Shown here piece after piece: positions 25,826-33,006 of a DNA stretch of 64,000 nucleotides (positions within the stretch are counted from its first letter, which is position 1; each line of letters begins with the position of its first letter). A model generated the notes under the pieces. It was not told the origin of the DNA. It was given only the letters and a program-made list of their open reading frames with translations, and made no database searches. Made by a program: the position numbers and the translations under genes. This DNA comes from CAYWWY01 sp964462525 (GTDB taxonomy: Bacteria > Thermotogota > Thermotogae > MWEM01), in NCBI GenBank assembly GCA_964462525.1, contig CAYWWY010000008.1, positions 1 to 64,000 of the forward strand. Reading direction: 5' to 3'.

Positions 25826-26797
25826 ATGGGTATAAAAGGAATCTTGTTAGCGCTCGTTCTTTTGGTTGTGGTATACAGCTCATTCTGGGCAAATGACCAA
25901 CAGCAGATTTTCTTCGAATGCGCAAAGTTGGAAGAAGAAATTCGAAAAGCAGAGGGATTTGTTGGGGCTTCAAGCGGGCCAATCTATGCATTGGATGTAT
26001 TGGGAATCACACAGATCGATGCCGCAGAAAAAGGAATAACCTCTCTTGAGGGCATGCAATATCTCTCAAATTTGGCCCGTTTGAACCTTCGAAACAATCG
26101 GATTTGCGACATATCCCCCCTGAAACAACTCGAGAATCTGGAGTTACTGAATCTCGGAAGCAATCAAATCAAAGACATTACCCCTGTGGAGGGCCTGATT
26201 TATCTTCAGTGGTTGCTGTTTGAGAGAAATCAAGTCGAAGACATCTCACCTGTACAAAACCTGACCAATCTGAAAACCCTGTGGTTCCCATGGGAAAACC
26301 AAGTGCACGACATTACGCCGGTAAAAAATCTGACCAATCTTCAGTCTTTAGGGTTTTCAGGAAACGGTGTGAGCGACATTTCCGCCTTGGAAAACCTGAC
26401 AAAGCTTCGAGATTTGCATTTTTCGGCAAACCAAGTCGGTGACATTTCTCCTTTGCAAAACCTGACCAATCTCCGGGGACTCGATTTTCGGCACAATCAA
26501 GTGCGCGACATCACTCCTTTGAAGAACCTGACTAATCTTGAACGTTTGAATTTCTGGAGCAACCAAGTGCGCAATATCGGGTCTTTAAAGGGCTTGACCA
26601 AACTTCAGTCCCTGAATCTCAGAGGCAACCTAGTGAGTGACATTTCAGCTCTTGTTGCAAACTCGGGACTTGGGACGGATGATGAAATCGATATAAGAGA
26701 AAACTACCTCGACCTACACGCTGGTTCAAAAGCCATACATGAGATTACAGCATTGGTTGAACGGGGTGCGAATGTGCTGTACGACCCACAAAAATAA
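25826..26797 (+). CDS. Secreted LRR protein (internalin-type)
   Basis: The 323-residue product has a signal peptide of about 24 residues (cleavage near SFWA/N; no lipobox). The cap region FECAKLEEEIRKAEGF and SGPIYALDVLGI matches the LRR lipoprotein at 15882-16655. About nine 22-residue LRRs follow (NQVxDISPLxNLTNLxxLxF), and a C-terminal cap ends YDPQK. GGAGGG at 25814-25819 supports ATG 25826. The protein should be periplasmic or surface-exposed and bind a protein or glycan. Repeats are so alike that recent repeat expansion or conversion is plausible. Confidence 0.85.
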   Translation: MGIKGILLALVLLVVVYSSFWANDQQQIFFECAKLEEEIRKAEGFVGASSGPIYALDVLGITQIDAAEKGITSLEGMQYLSNLARLNLRNNRICDISPLKQLENLELLNLGSNQIKDITPVEGLIYLQWLLFERNQVEDISPVQNLTNLKTLWFPWENQVHDITPVKNLTNLQSLGFSGNGVSDISALENLTKLRDLHFSANQVGDISPLQNLTNLRGLDFRHNQVRDITPLKNLTNLERLNFWSNQVRNIGSLKGLTKLQSLNLRGNLVSDISALVANSGLGTDDEIDIRENYLDLHAGSKAIHEITALVERGANVLYDPQK

Positions 26798-27329
26798 CCT
26801 CCGATACCGATTTCCACTCCTAACATTTCGTTGCTCTGGCTTTGGCAAGTACACAACGCCATTCTACAGCAACGCTTTTGGCAAGGGTACGCGGATTGTC
26901 TGTATCCAAGATCTCCCAAATCGTTTCCACATAATTTTGAATGCGTTGATCCTAGACTCGCTTGCTTGCCTACGGACTTTTTTTGATTCGACCGTTTCCA
27001 TTTTCCATTTTATTACGATTTCTCAAATACTCGGTTCGAAGCGTATGTGCCGCATAATTGTTATTGTACACTGTGCCCTTCAAAACATAGTGCCGCTCTC
27101 CTTTTTGACTTGGTCTCTTGTAGTTATATTATTCCCTTTCTCGAGTACTTTTTTCGAGGTTTTATCTTTCGATCATTTATTTTTTATGAGGGATTCGAAG
27201 TATAGGTTTTTTTTATCATTTCTGTATAATATATACTATAGATTAACCTCCATCATACAAACTGATATTTACGGACCCGGATCAATCGAGATGCCCAGTA
27301 GAACTTGGAATATTTGCTCAACATTATGA
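26798..27329. other. Gap with decayed sequence, no supportable gene
   Basis: No gene with a ribosome site is seen. The minus strand around 27020-27110 has a short stretch (GTVYNNNYAAHTLRTEY) that weakly recalls the C-terminal end of SUMF1-like domains, but the frame stops on both sides and the expected GFR motif is absent. Composition falls towards A+T on the right. Confidence 0.35.
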
Positions 27330-27598
27330 AAGCAAATTTCTTTTTCATAAGGCAATTGATTCCATATATAATTAGCAAAATACTCTATATTATGATAATT
27401 CTTGTGAATATATTACTATATATATTATAATATTACTGTATTATTATATATAATATATCTGATATATAGTATTATATTTTTATCTCTATATTTATTAAAT
27501 ACATATAGCAACTTAGATATTATATATTAATAAAATACTATTATATAAAATCTATATTTTTTTGCGTTCATTTTATTACACTTAAGGAGGAATTGATA

Positions 27599-27697
27599 GT
27601 GTATTTAGAATATTCTAATATGAGTCTTGAATATGATATTATATTATATATCAATATATATCTGTTTATTTATTATATTATTATTAATAGAATATAA
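27599..27697 (+). CDS. 32-residue hydrophobic leader peptide, coupled to the next gene
   Basis: A GTG at 27599 lies eight bases after AAGGAGG (27584-27590), the only strong ribosome site in the island. The 32-codon frame encodes an acidic-aromatic start (MYLEYSNMSLEYD) and then an Ile/Tyr-rich hydrophobic segment. Its stop overlaps the start of the 206-residue gene in the sequence TAATG, and that gene has no ribosome site of its own. Translation coupling is therefore likely, and the peptide may simply be a leader or may itself be a membrane peptide. Confidence 0.55.
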   Translation: MYLEYSNMSLEYDIILYINIYLFIYYIIINRI

Positions 27698-28317
27698 TGA
27701 ATATTGATATTATAATCAATTTTATATATGTGTATAAAGATTTTATAATATTAGTACTATATGTAACTAGTCCTATATTTATAGGATTAATATATACATT
27801 AATTAGATATTCTTATTTAAAAAGGAAAGGTAAAAACTATTTTTACTCGAATATGGTTATTGAAAAGAATCTTTTGTTAAAAAACAAACTAAAAGTAGAA
27901 GATCTTCAAAATACAACTTGGAATGCGAATATAAGTACAGTCTCTACAGTTACTTCAATATTAATGGCAGTAATAGCCTTAATTGTTTCTTTCATGTATG
28001 GTAAAGATTTAAACTTCACAGATTCGCTTTTCTTTTATTTTATCCTTTGTATAGTTGGAATTGGAACAATTCTTAGTGCTTCAAGTTTACAATTTTGGAG
28101 ATTATGCATGGATAAAGGAAAATCTGTTAAACAATATATTAGATATAGGACTATCGCTACTAATTTAGATATTCTTGGTTGGTCATGTATATATTTTTCG
28201 ATATTTTTCTTAGTAGCTCTCGTAAATATATTTGTAAGTGTTCTTTTAAGTTCTATTGGAACAATATTCTTTATTATGGTATTAGAAGTAAAGTATTATA
28301 TAATAAATAATAAGTAA
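27697..28317 (+). CDS. Five-helix membrane protein of the A+T-rich island
   Basis: The 206-residue product has hydrophobic segments at about 13-36, 87-103, 112-131, 155-170 and 175-198, with basic loops (YLKRKGK). Codon use is extremely A+T-rich (AAT, ATA, TTA), unlike every neighbour. No family recognised. It is read from ATG 27697 through TAATG coupling with the leader frame. Whether it works in defence, immunity or transport cannot be said. Confidence 0.65.
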   Translation: MNIDIIINFIYVYKDFIILVLYVTSPIFIGLIYTLIRYSYLKRKGKNYFYSNMVIEKNLLLKNKLKVEDLQNTTWNANISTVSTVTSILMAVIALIVSFMYGKDLNFTDSLFFYFILCIVGIGTILSASSLQFWRLCMDKGKSVKQYIRYRTIATNLDILGWSCIYFSIFFLVALVNIFVSVLLSSIGTIFFIMVLEVKYYIINNK

Positions 28318-28517
28318 TATATATTTTATAAACTATTATAATCAATTAATAAACCTGTAGTTGCTATATTATTGAATATAAATGGATTATAATAAATAAA
28401 TATTTAGGATGAATTCAACATGTTTTCTCATGGATCTTTTCGGACGCCTTTTTTCCAAGGATTCTGTGCTTCATTTTTTTGTGAAGAAGCAATCTAGGGG
28501 AAGTAAATTATGAGGAG

Positions 28518-28546
28518 CAAAAAAAACCTTCTGTTTCCGGAGGGTT
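28518..28546 (-). terminator. Terminator of peptide B
   Basis: On the minus strand AACCCTCC can pair with GAAGGTT (one mismatch) around a short loop, followed by seven or more T. It is the counterpart of the copy A terminator. Confidence 0.55.
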
Positions 28547-28578
28547 CTCTATGTGAATTTGGTTCGTGCAGTCTTCCC

Positions 28579-28674
28579 TTACGCTTTCAATTCCAGTTCG
28601 AAGCTTCTGTCCATGAAGCCTTTCTCTTTGTGAACTTCGAGAAGTCTTTTTTCTTTTCTCTGAAAAACCTTCAT
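28579..28674 (-). CDS. Conserved 31-residue basic peptide, copy B
   Basis: The frame begins at the ATG seven bases after AAAGGAGG and encodes 31 residues: a basic start MKVFQRKEKR and the C-terminal block EKGFMDRSFELELKA. It differs from copy A mainly by conservative changes and one extra residue in the middle. It has its own terminator but lacks the 36-residue companion. No clear promoter is visible close upstream; GTATGG and TATTATA sequences about 70-90 bases upstream are poor candidates. Confidence 0.65.
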   Translation of the reverse strand: MKVFQRKEKRLLEVHKEKGFMDRSFELELKA

Positions 28675-28722
28675 CCCCATTCCTCCTTTCTTTCTTCCGG
28701 ATTGCTGGCCAATGTATTTGTT

Positions 28723-28935
28723 TTATTCAAAACTACTGAATGGATCGGTCATCTCAAAAAACCATACGGTATAATAATCCCACAAAACCCAATCGCAAAC
28801 GACTAACCCCCTCCGGGCAAGAAACCACAGTTGCTCGAAAGAAATCCCCTTTGTTTTTTTTAAATCATGGTTTTTCTCAATCACCAACCATAGAATGGCG
28901 ATTCTTCTACCCCGAGATCCGTGGATCATACCCAA
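28723..28935 (-). pseudogene. Remnant of a BrnT-like toxin
   Basis: On the minus strand the stretch IEKNHDLKKTKGISFEQ resembles the N-terminal signature of BrnT-like toxins (W-x-x-EKN-x-x-LK-x-x-x-G-[IV]-SFE), which normally continue for about 90 residues. Here it runs into WVLWDYYTVWFF and ends abruptly next to the left edge of peptide cassette B. No ribosome site or antitoxin partner is seen, so it is probably decayed. Confidence 0.35.
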
Positions 28936-29010
28936 AAAAGCGTTGGATGGCGCTGATCGGTTGCGATAGCAATTGATAATGCGTGTTGCATAAGGTTTCC
29001 CCGCCTCCGA

Positions 29011-29694
29011 TTACAGATCGAAAACGAGAAAGCTTTGCTCCAATAGATCCACAAAGAGGATCTTTTTTCTTAGTATTTCACCCCGATTCAGAAGAAGTTT
29101 GACCACTTCGCTGGTCTGAATCGAACTGACCGTTGCAGGGGTGAATGAGGGGGTTCCCAGTTTTTTCTCCACCCTTTGAGACCCTTGAGCGTATACCTTT
29201 TGTAAAGTGCGATCCCCAGGGAAAATCGTACTGACTTGGCCGAACCAACCCCCTATCCCTCCAAAAACCATCGGAATGCCTAAACTTTCCGCAAAATCCT
29301 GAAGCATCAACCTGGCGTCAATATTGTCAAGAGCATCCACAATCACGTCATGGTGCTTCAGAAGGGATTCTCCATTATCTTTGTTCAAAAAAGTGTTTAC
29401 CGGATCGATATGAACTTCAGGGTTCACCAATGCCATTCGTTCTTTGGCCCCGATTGCTTTGGACATACCCGCATTTCTGGTGTGCGAAAGGATCTGACGG
29501 TTCAGATTCGTTGCGTCAAATTGATCTCCATCGATCACAGTAATCCATCCCACTCCCAACCGTCCAAGCATTTCAATGACATACCCGCCCAATCCACCGC
29601 ATCCCACAACGCACACGCGTGAGCGAGCAAGCCTTTCCTGATCCTTTTCGCTAAAGGTCTCTTTATTTTTCAAATACCGTTCTACATCGATCAC
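29011..29694 (-). CDS. ThiF/HesA/MoeB-like E1-type adenylyltransferase
   Basis: The 227-residue protein has the E1-like nucleotide loop CVVGCGGLGGYVIE, the ATP Asp/Arg segment DGDQFDATNLNRQ, and VDALDNIDAR. These enzymes adenylate the C-terminal glycine of a ubiquitin-like sulfur carrier or another carboxylate. Two features differ from MoeB/ThiF: the four Cys that bind zinc are absent (YAQGSQRVEKKLGTPSF in that region), and there is no obvious catalytic Cys in the crossover loop. GTG 29694 is chosen because it lies just after the promoter; its ribosome site GGAGG almost touches it, so the exact start is uncertain. Partner unknown. Confidence 0.8.
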   Translation of the reverse strand: MIDVERYLKNKETFSEKDQERLARSRVCVVGCGGLGGYVIEMLGRLGVGWITVIDGDQFDATNLNRQILSHTRNAGMSKAIGAKERMALVNPEVHIDPVNTFLNKDNGESLLKHHDVIVDALDNIDARLMLQDFAESLGIPMVFGGIGGWFGQVSTIFPGDRTLQKVYAQGSQRVEKKLGTPSFTPATVSSIQTSEVVKLLLNRGEILRKKILFVDLLEQSFLVFDL

Positions 29695-29746
29695 CTCCGG
29701 CCGTTTGCATATATGAGGGTTATGAATGCGATGTTTGGATAGAAGT

Positions 29747-29755
29747 ATTGTACCA
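29747..29755 (-). promoter_or_regulatory. Extended -10 promoter of the ThiF-like gene
   Basis: On the minus strand TGGTACAAT, the same element as at pdxA. It lies about 55 bases before GTG 29694. Confidence 0.55.
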
Positions 29756-29796
29756 TAAAGGGCTTTGCCAAACTCTTCGGTGATCATTTCCCCTTA

Positions 29797-29805
29797 TGGT
29801 ATAAT
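29797..29805 (+). promoter_or_regulatory. Extended -10 promoter of the CobW-type GTPase gene
   Basis: TGGTATAAT on the plus strand, 45 bases from the opposite promoter. The two genes are thus divergently transcribed from one control region. Confidence 0.55.
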
Positions 29806-29873
29806 CCTTATGAACGGTTCAAGGCCTTTGGACTTGGATCATCTTTTATGAGGGCGAAAGGGAGCATCTGCTG

Positions 29874-30842
29874 ATGGAAGTCAACATCATAGGAGGATTC
29901 CTCGGAGCAGGAAAAACCACCCTGATCACACAATGGATGCATCGAAAAGAAAGCCAGGGGAAGACACCTGGGGTAATCGTCAACGACCTTTCCAACAATC
30001 TGGTCGACCAACAGTGGTTTCTGGCACAAGGGTATCTAGCCCAGGCGATTTGGGGAAAGTGCGTATGCACTTCGATTGGAGCATTATGGGAGACAATCGA
30101 AACACTACAGAAACAAGGGGTGGAATATCTCTTTTTGGAACCGGTGGGTAGCCATCTGGATCTTTCACAGCAGATTCTGCCCCCTCTGCTCGGAAAGGAT
30201 GCATCAATACATGTCCTTCCCATCACCGTCATCGTAGATGGACCCCGCCTCTTGCAGGCCATCGATAAGAGAAAGGCTTCCCTTCAAGAGATGATGGAGA
30301 TTCAGTTCCAAGGGGCCGATCTTTTCTTCGTGAACAAATGCGACCTTTTATCACGTACGCAAGAAAAAAACCTTCGCCTGTTTCTAGAAGGGACGAAGGT
30401 TCCTTTCTTTTTCGGAAGCGCAGTTTCTCCGGAGCATGTTGCTTCCTTTTTTTCGTGGGTCGAGTCAAACGACATCGATCCGATGGGAGCAATCCACAAA
30501 CCGATAAGCCCAACTCCTCAAAACCAGTGGAATCCTTCGGGTTTGAACTGGGTAAGCATGAACCTTTCTTTTTTTGGGAGTCACGAAACTGCCATTCATA
30601 AGGTATGGGCGTTATGTAAAAAACTTTTGGTGCAGTATGAACTAGGCCATTTGAAACTCTTCCTGAAATCCGAAGGCGGTTGGATCAAGGTCAATCAAAC
30701 AGACTGGGATCATCCTCCCTCGCGTCAAGAATCCATCACTCATGCATCCCGACAGTGGAAAGGAATTCTAAATCTTCGATGCTTCGCTCCCAAAGCCATC
30801 CTGTCCGTATTACGAAGAGAAATCCTTCACGCTCTGCGCTGA
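29874..30842 (+). CDS. CobW/G3E-family GTPase (metal or cofactor insertion)
   Basis: The 322-residue GTPase has Walker A GGFLGAGKTTL at the N-terminus, the CxC metal-binding site GKCVCTS (in most CobW relatives CxCC), the switch-like LFLEPVGSHLD, and NKCDLL for guanine. A C-terminal CobW-type domain follows. Family members deliver zinc, cobalt or nickel to target proteins or help to activate metallo-enzymes. Its partner here may be the ThiF-like enzyme, or nothing near. AAAGGGAG precedes the ATG. Its 3' end overlaps a candidate convergent frame. Confidence 0.85.
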   Translation: MEVNIIGGFLGAGKTTLITQWMHRKESQGKTPGVIVNDLSNNLVDQQWFLAQGYLAQAIWGKCVCTSIGALWETIETLQKQGVEYLFLEPVGSHLDLSQQILPPLLGKDASIHVLPITVIVDGPRLLQAIDKRKASLQEMMEIQFQGADLFFVNKCDLLSRTQEKNLRLFLEGTKVPFFFGSAVSPEHVASFFSWVESNDIDPMGAIHKPISPTPQNQWNPSGLNWVSMNLSFFGSHETAIHKVWALCKKLLVQYELGHLKLFLKSEGGWIKVNQTDWDHPPSRQESITHASRQWKGILNLRCFAPKAILSVLRREILHALR

Positions 30843-31007
30843 AAATGGGTAGAAGACACTCAAACAACCCACAGTCTTCTAAAGCGGGTAGAACGAGGTA
30901 CTTATCATGGATCGGGAGGCTTGTACCTTGTGGTCCCAAAGACGCATAAAGCATAATGGTTAGCACAAAAAGCCCAAAAGAATCCTCATAATCCGTATTC
31001 GTTTCAT
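30736..31007 (-). pseudogene. Small secreted protein with frameshift in a T5 run
   Basis: A strong AAGGAGG and ATG at 31007 start a signal-peptide-like frame MKRIRIMRILLGF that stops after 15 codons. One base added in the T5 run near 30970 (GGCTTTTTGTG) would join it to the frame that continues to 30736 and complete a hydrophobic signal core (LTIMLYASLGPQG). Either the gene is decayed, the base is missing by sequencing or assembly error, or the shift is programmed. The last 107 bases are antisense to the CobW-type gene. No family recognised. Confidence 0.4.
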
Positions 31008-31129
31008 TGTCGATTCCTCCTTCGGCGTGCTTAAGCGCTCTAGCAGTGATATTTGGCTAGATCATTGATAACGGTTATTTGGGTATTTTGCCACAAGCCT
31101 GAGTGCCAAGCAGACCGAAAGCCACATCC

Positions 31130-31885
31130 TTACTCCTCGATTTCGATTCGGTCGCCAGTCCCAATTTTGGCGATCCCCAACCGTCGGTGAAACACCGACA
31201 GCGCATGAAAACCGGTGCAATGCATGGGAAACAGGTGTGAAGGGTTTTCGGATTCGAAGTAGGAAATTGTCCGTTGGATAACGCCTTCCTCTTCACTGAC
31301 CAGATGGAATCCCCCAACCACAGCGTATAAAGATTGGCCGGTGACTGATTTGGCATATTCGCAAATATTGCATATACCTGCATGCCCGCAGCCAGAGATA
31401 ACGACTGCACCATGATTGGTGGAAATCACCAGTGCTGAATCATCCAGCATTGGGTCATCTTTATGAATTCCTTTTTCGAAAGAATTGATTCTGGGGATTT
31501 CTCCCAAAAAGTACACCCCCGACAATACTTCGATCGGGGTCTTCGATGGTGTTACTTTATATGATGTTCCCGCTTTTTCTAATTCCTCCTTGGGGAGCTT
31601 TTCCATAACCCGAGGATGAAGAATCAAAGGTTTGGGGCTTTTGAAAGGAGAAAACCGCAATCCTCCAGTGTGATCGGAGTGATGGTGGGAGAGAACCACG
31701 ATATCCGTCTTTTGAAGATCGACCTCGAGTTGAGCCGCATTTAAACCATAAAGATCCGAATAGCCAAGATCGAACAGAATGAACCCCGCACGGCATTCAA
31801 CAAAAAGAGAGAGGCCCCACTCTGCCAAGCACTTCATTACTCCTCTATACCCACATTCGTTTTCACACAAGACTGTAATGATCAT
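31130..31885 (-). CDS. Metallo-beta-lactamase-fold hydrolase
   Basis: This 251-residue protein has the metal site LSHHHSDHTGG (HxHxDH), the later His in ISGCGHAGICN, and MHCTGFHAL near the C-terminus. It belongs to the branch of the fold that includes the archaeal dihydropterin/ribofuranosyl-aminobenzene phosphate synthase-like proteins, often annotated as generic MBL hydrolases. Cytosolic. AAAGGTG lies seven bases before the ATG. It is the last gene of the long leftward run, 63 bases after the nuclease-like gene. Confidence 0.8.
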   Translation of the reverse strand: MIITVLCENECGYRGVMKCLAEWGLSLFVECRAGFILFDLGYSDLYGLNAAQLEVDLQKTDIVVLSHHHSDHTGGLRFSPFKSPKPLILHPRVMEKLPKEELEKAGTSYKVTPSKTPIEVLSGVYFLGEIPRINSFEKGIHKDDPMLDDSALVISTNHGAVVISGCGHAGICNICEYAKSVTGQSLYAVVGGFHLVSEEEGVIQRTISYFESENPSHLFPMHCTGFHALSVFHRRLGIAKIGTGDRIEIEE

Positions 31886-31948
31886 GGCGGTTCACCTTTC
31901 ATAGATCGAATCAAAGCTGAATCGTACCATGTCGAATGGGCCGTTCGA

Positions 31949-32983
31949 TCAGAAATTCGGATTTCTGCGGTAAATATCGAGAATATAAGGGTTGGGTCCT
32001 TCTACCCATATCGTGAACGTTCCGGATCGACGAATCACCCGTTCTCCTGAAGAGAGGTTTTTGATATTGGAATCCACCATCAGGATGGTTTGCTCCCATC
32101 CCGATCCATCAAAAACCTTGATTCGAAATGCTTGTGGATCGATGACTTCTCCACCTGTAACTACGTGGACTTCCCAGATAATTTTCCATTCTGGTTCCTC
32201 AGAACGGAAAGAGTATTCGCGATATGATTCGACTGAACCGATAGGAATGGTGATCGTTCTTATCTCCGTAGGAAGAAGTCTGCCGGCTAAACCGGTATGG
32301 GAAAAGGAAGTTGCGAAAACCCATTCCAAATCAGTTTTCTCGTCTCCCAAAAGCTGATCATATACATACCTGTAAATTTGTTGTTTTGCTTCTTCTGATA
32401 GCAACGACCATTCTGCGGGCATATCGGTTGGAGTTTCTTTGAACAATCCCAGTTTTTCTTTCAAAGCAATAGATGAGATATCGTGAAAAATGGCTTGAAA
32501 TTCATTCCTGAACGGTTCTTCACAGATCTTCGCATACCCATTAACCAGAAGTACTGCATTCCAAAGGACGTCGATCTCTTTTCCTGTTATCCGGACCCCA
32601 TTCCACAGATACACCAGCAAATCGCCATTGTCATCTTTGGGCTTCCAGTCATAGGATAAGGAAACGGTTTTACCCAGCAAATGGTGTCGGGAAAATGCTC
32701 TTGCTTCGGTTTTTTGCGTTTCTGTCCACCCGTCTATTGATGTACCGATTAGTTTCGCTACGATTCGTTTCGGAGCGGGACCTTCCAATTGGATTTCGAT
32801 ACGGTTTGCCTCGAAAACCTCTGTCACGATTCCTCCTTCTGGTGTGAACGAAGGTTTGAGACGAGATAGTATGGGATCGTAGTAGAAATTACCGATGGGA
32901 ATGAGAAGATATCCCGCCCCGAAAAGAGATACAGAAATTGAGATCAACAGAATAAGAGAAATAAGAAGGCTTTTCTGCTTCAT
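31949..32983 (-). CDS. Secreted protein with thermonuclease-like domain
   Basis: The 344-residue product has a signal peptide (hydrophobic core about 6-24). Residues about 60-170 resemble the staphylococcal-nuclease-like barrel: RIVAKLIGTSI, KTEARAFSRHHLLGKTVSLSYD, GDLLVYLW, and NAVLLVNGYAKI. The catalytic Arg/Glu/Arg cannot all be matched, so enzymatic activity is uncertain. A C-terminal beta domain follows. The start is the ATG at 32983 behind AGGAGG, 23 bases after the secretin stop, and it belongs to the same transcript. Confidence 0.6.
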   Translation of the reverse strand: MKQKSLLISLILLISISVSLFGAGYLLIPIGNFYYDPILSRLKPSFTPEGGIVTEVFEANRIEIQLEGPAPKRIVAKLIGTSIDGWTETQKTEARAFSRHHLLGKTVSLSYDWKPKDDNGDLLVYLWNGVRITGKEIDVLWNAVLLVNGYAKICEEPFRNEFQAIFHDISSIALKEKLGLFKETPTDMPAEWSLLSEEAKQQIYRYVYDQLLGDEKTDLEWVFATSFSHTGLAGRLLPTEIRTITIPIGSVESYREYSFRSEEPEWKIIWEVHVVTGGEVIDPQAFRIKVFDGSGWEQTILMVDSNIKNLSSGERVIRRSGTFTIWVEGPNPYILDIYRRNPNF

Positions 32984-33006
32984 TGAGTTTCCTCCTCGAT
33001 AATTTC

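Larger units (their letters stand above)
27330..28430. other. Strongly A+T-rich island
   Basis: By eye about four fifths or more of the bases are A or T, with long runs of TATA-like sequence in 27350-27560, against about half in the neighbours. It holds a two-gene unit (27599-28317) and is bounded by ordinary-composition DNA. It is probably a horizontally acquired segment. Confidence 0.8.
28518..28716 (-). repeat. Small-peptide cassette, copy B of the direct repeat
   Basis: About 199 bases match 25308-25500 in the same orientation. The upstream companion ORF is lost: only its last codons remain (the stop codon is changed) and a stop lies just before them, so the junction is near 28716. Confidence 0.8.

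Noticed and set aside
27000..27125. Minus-strand segment with GTVYNNNYAAHTLRTEY, like the end of a SUMF1 domain
   Set aside because: Too short, stopped on both sides, and the GFR end is missing; kept only as a remark.
26739..27329. A long plus-strand open frame after the LRR gene
   Set aside because: It starts inside the LRR gene, has no ribosome site and a Phe/Ile-rich low-complexity translation that reflects falling G+C.
27350..27560. A+T-rich stretch as a replication origin
   Set aside because: No DnaA-box cluster and no dnaA or dnaN nearby; it is better explained as part of the foreign island.
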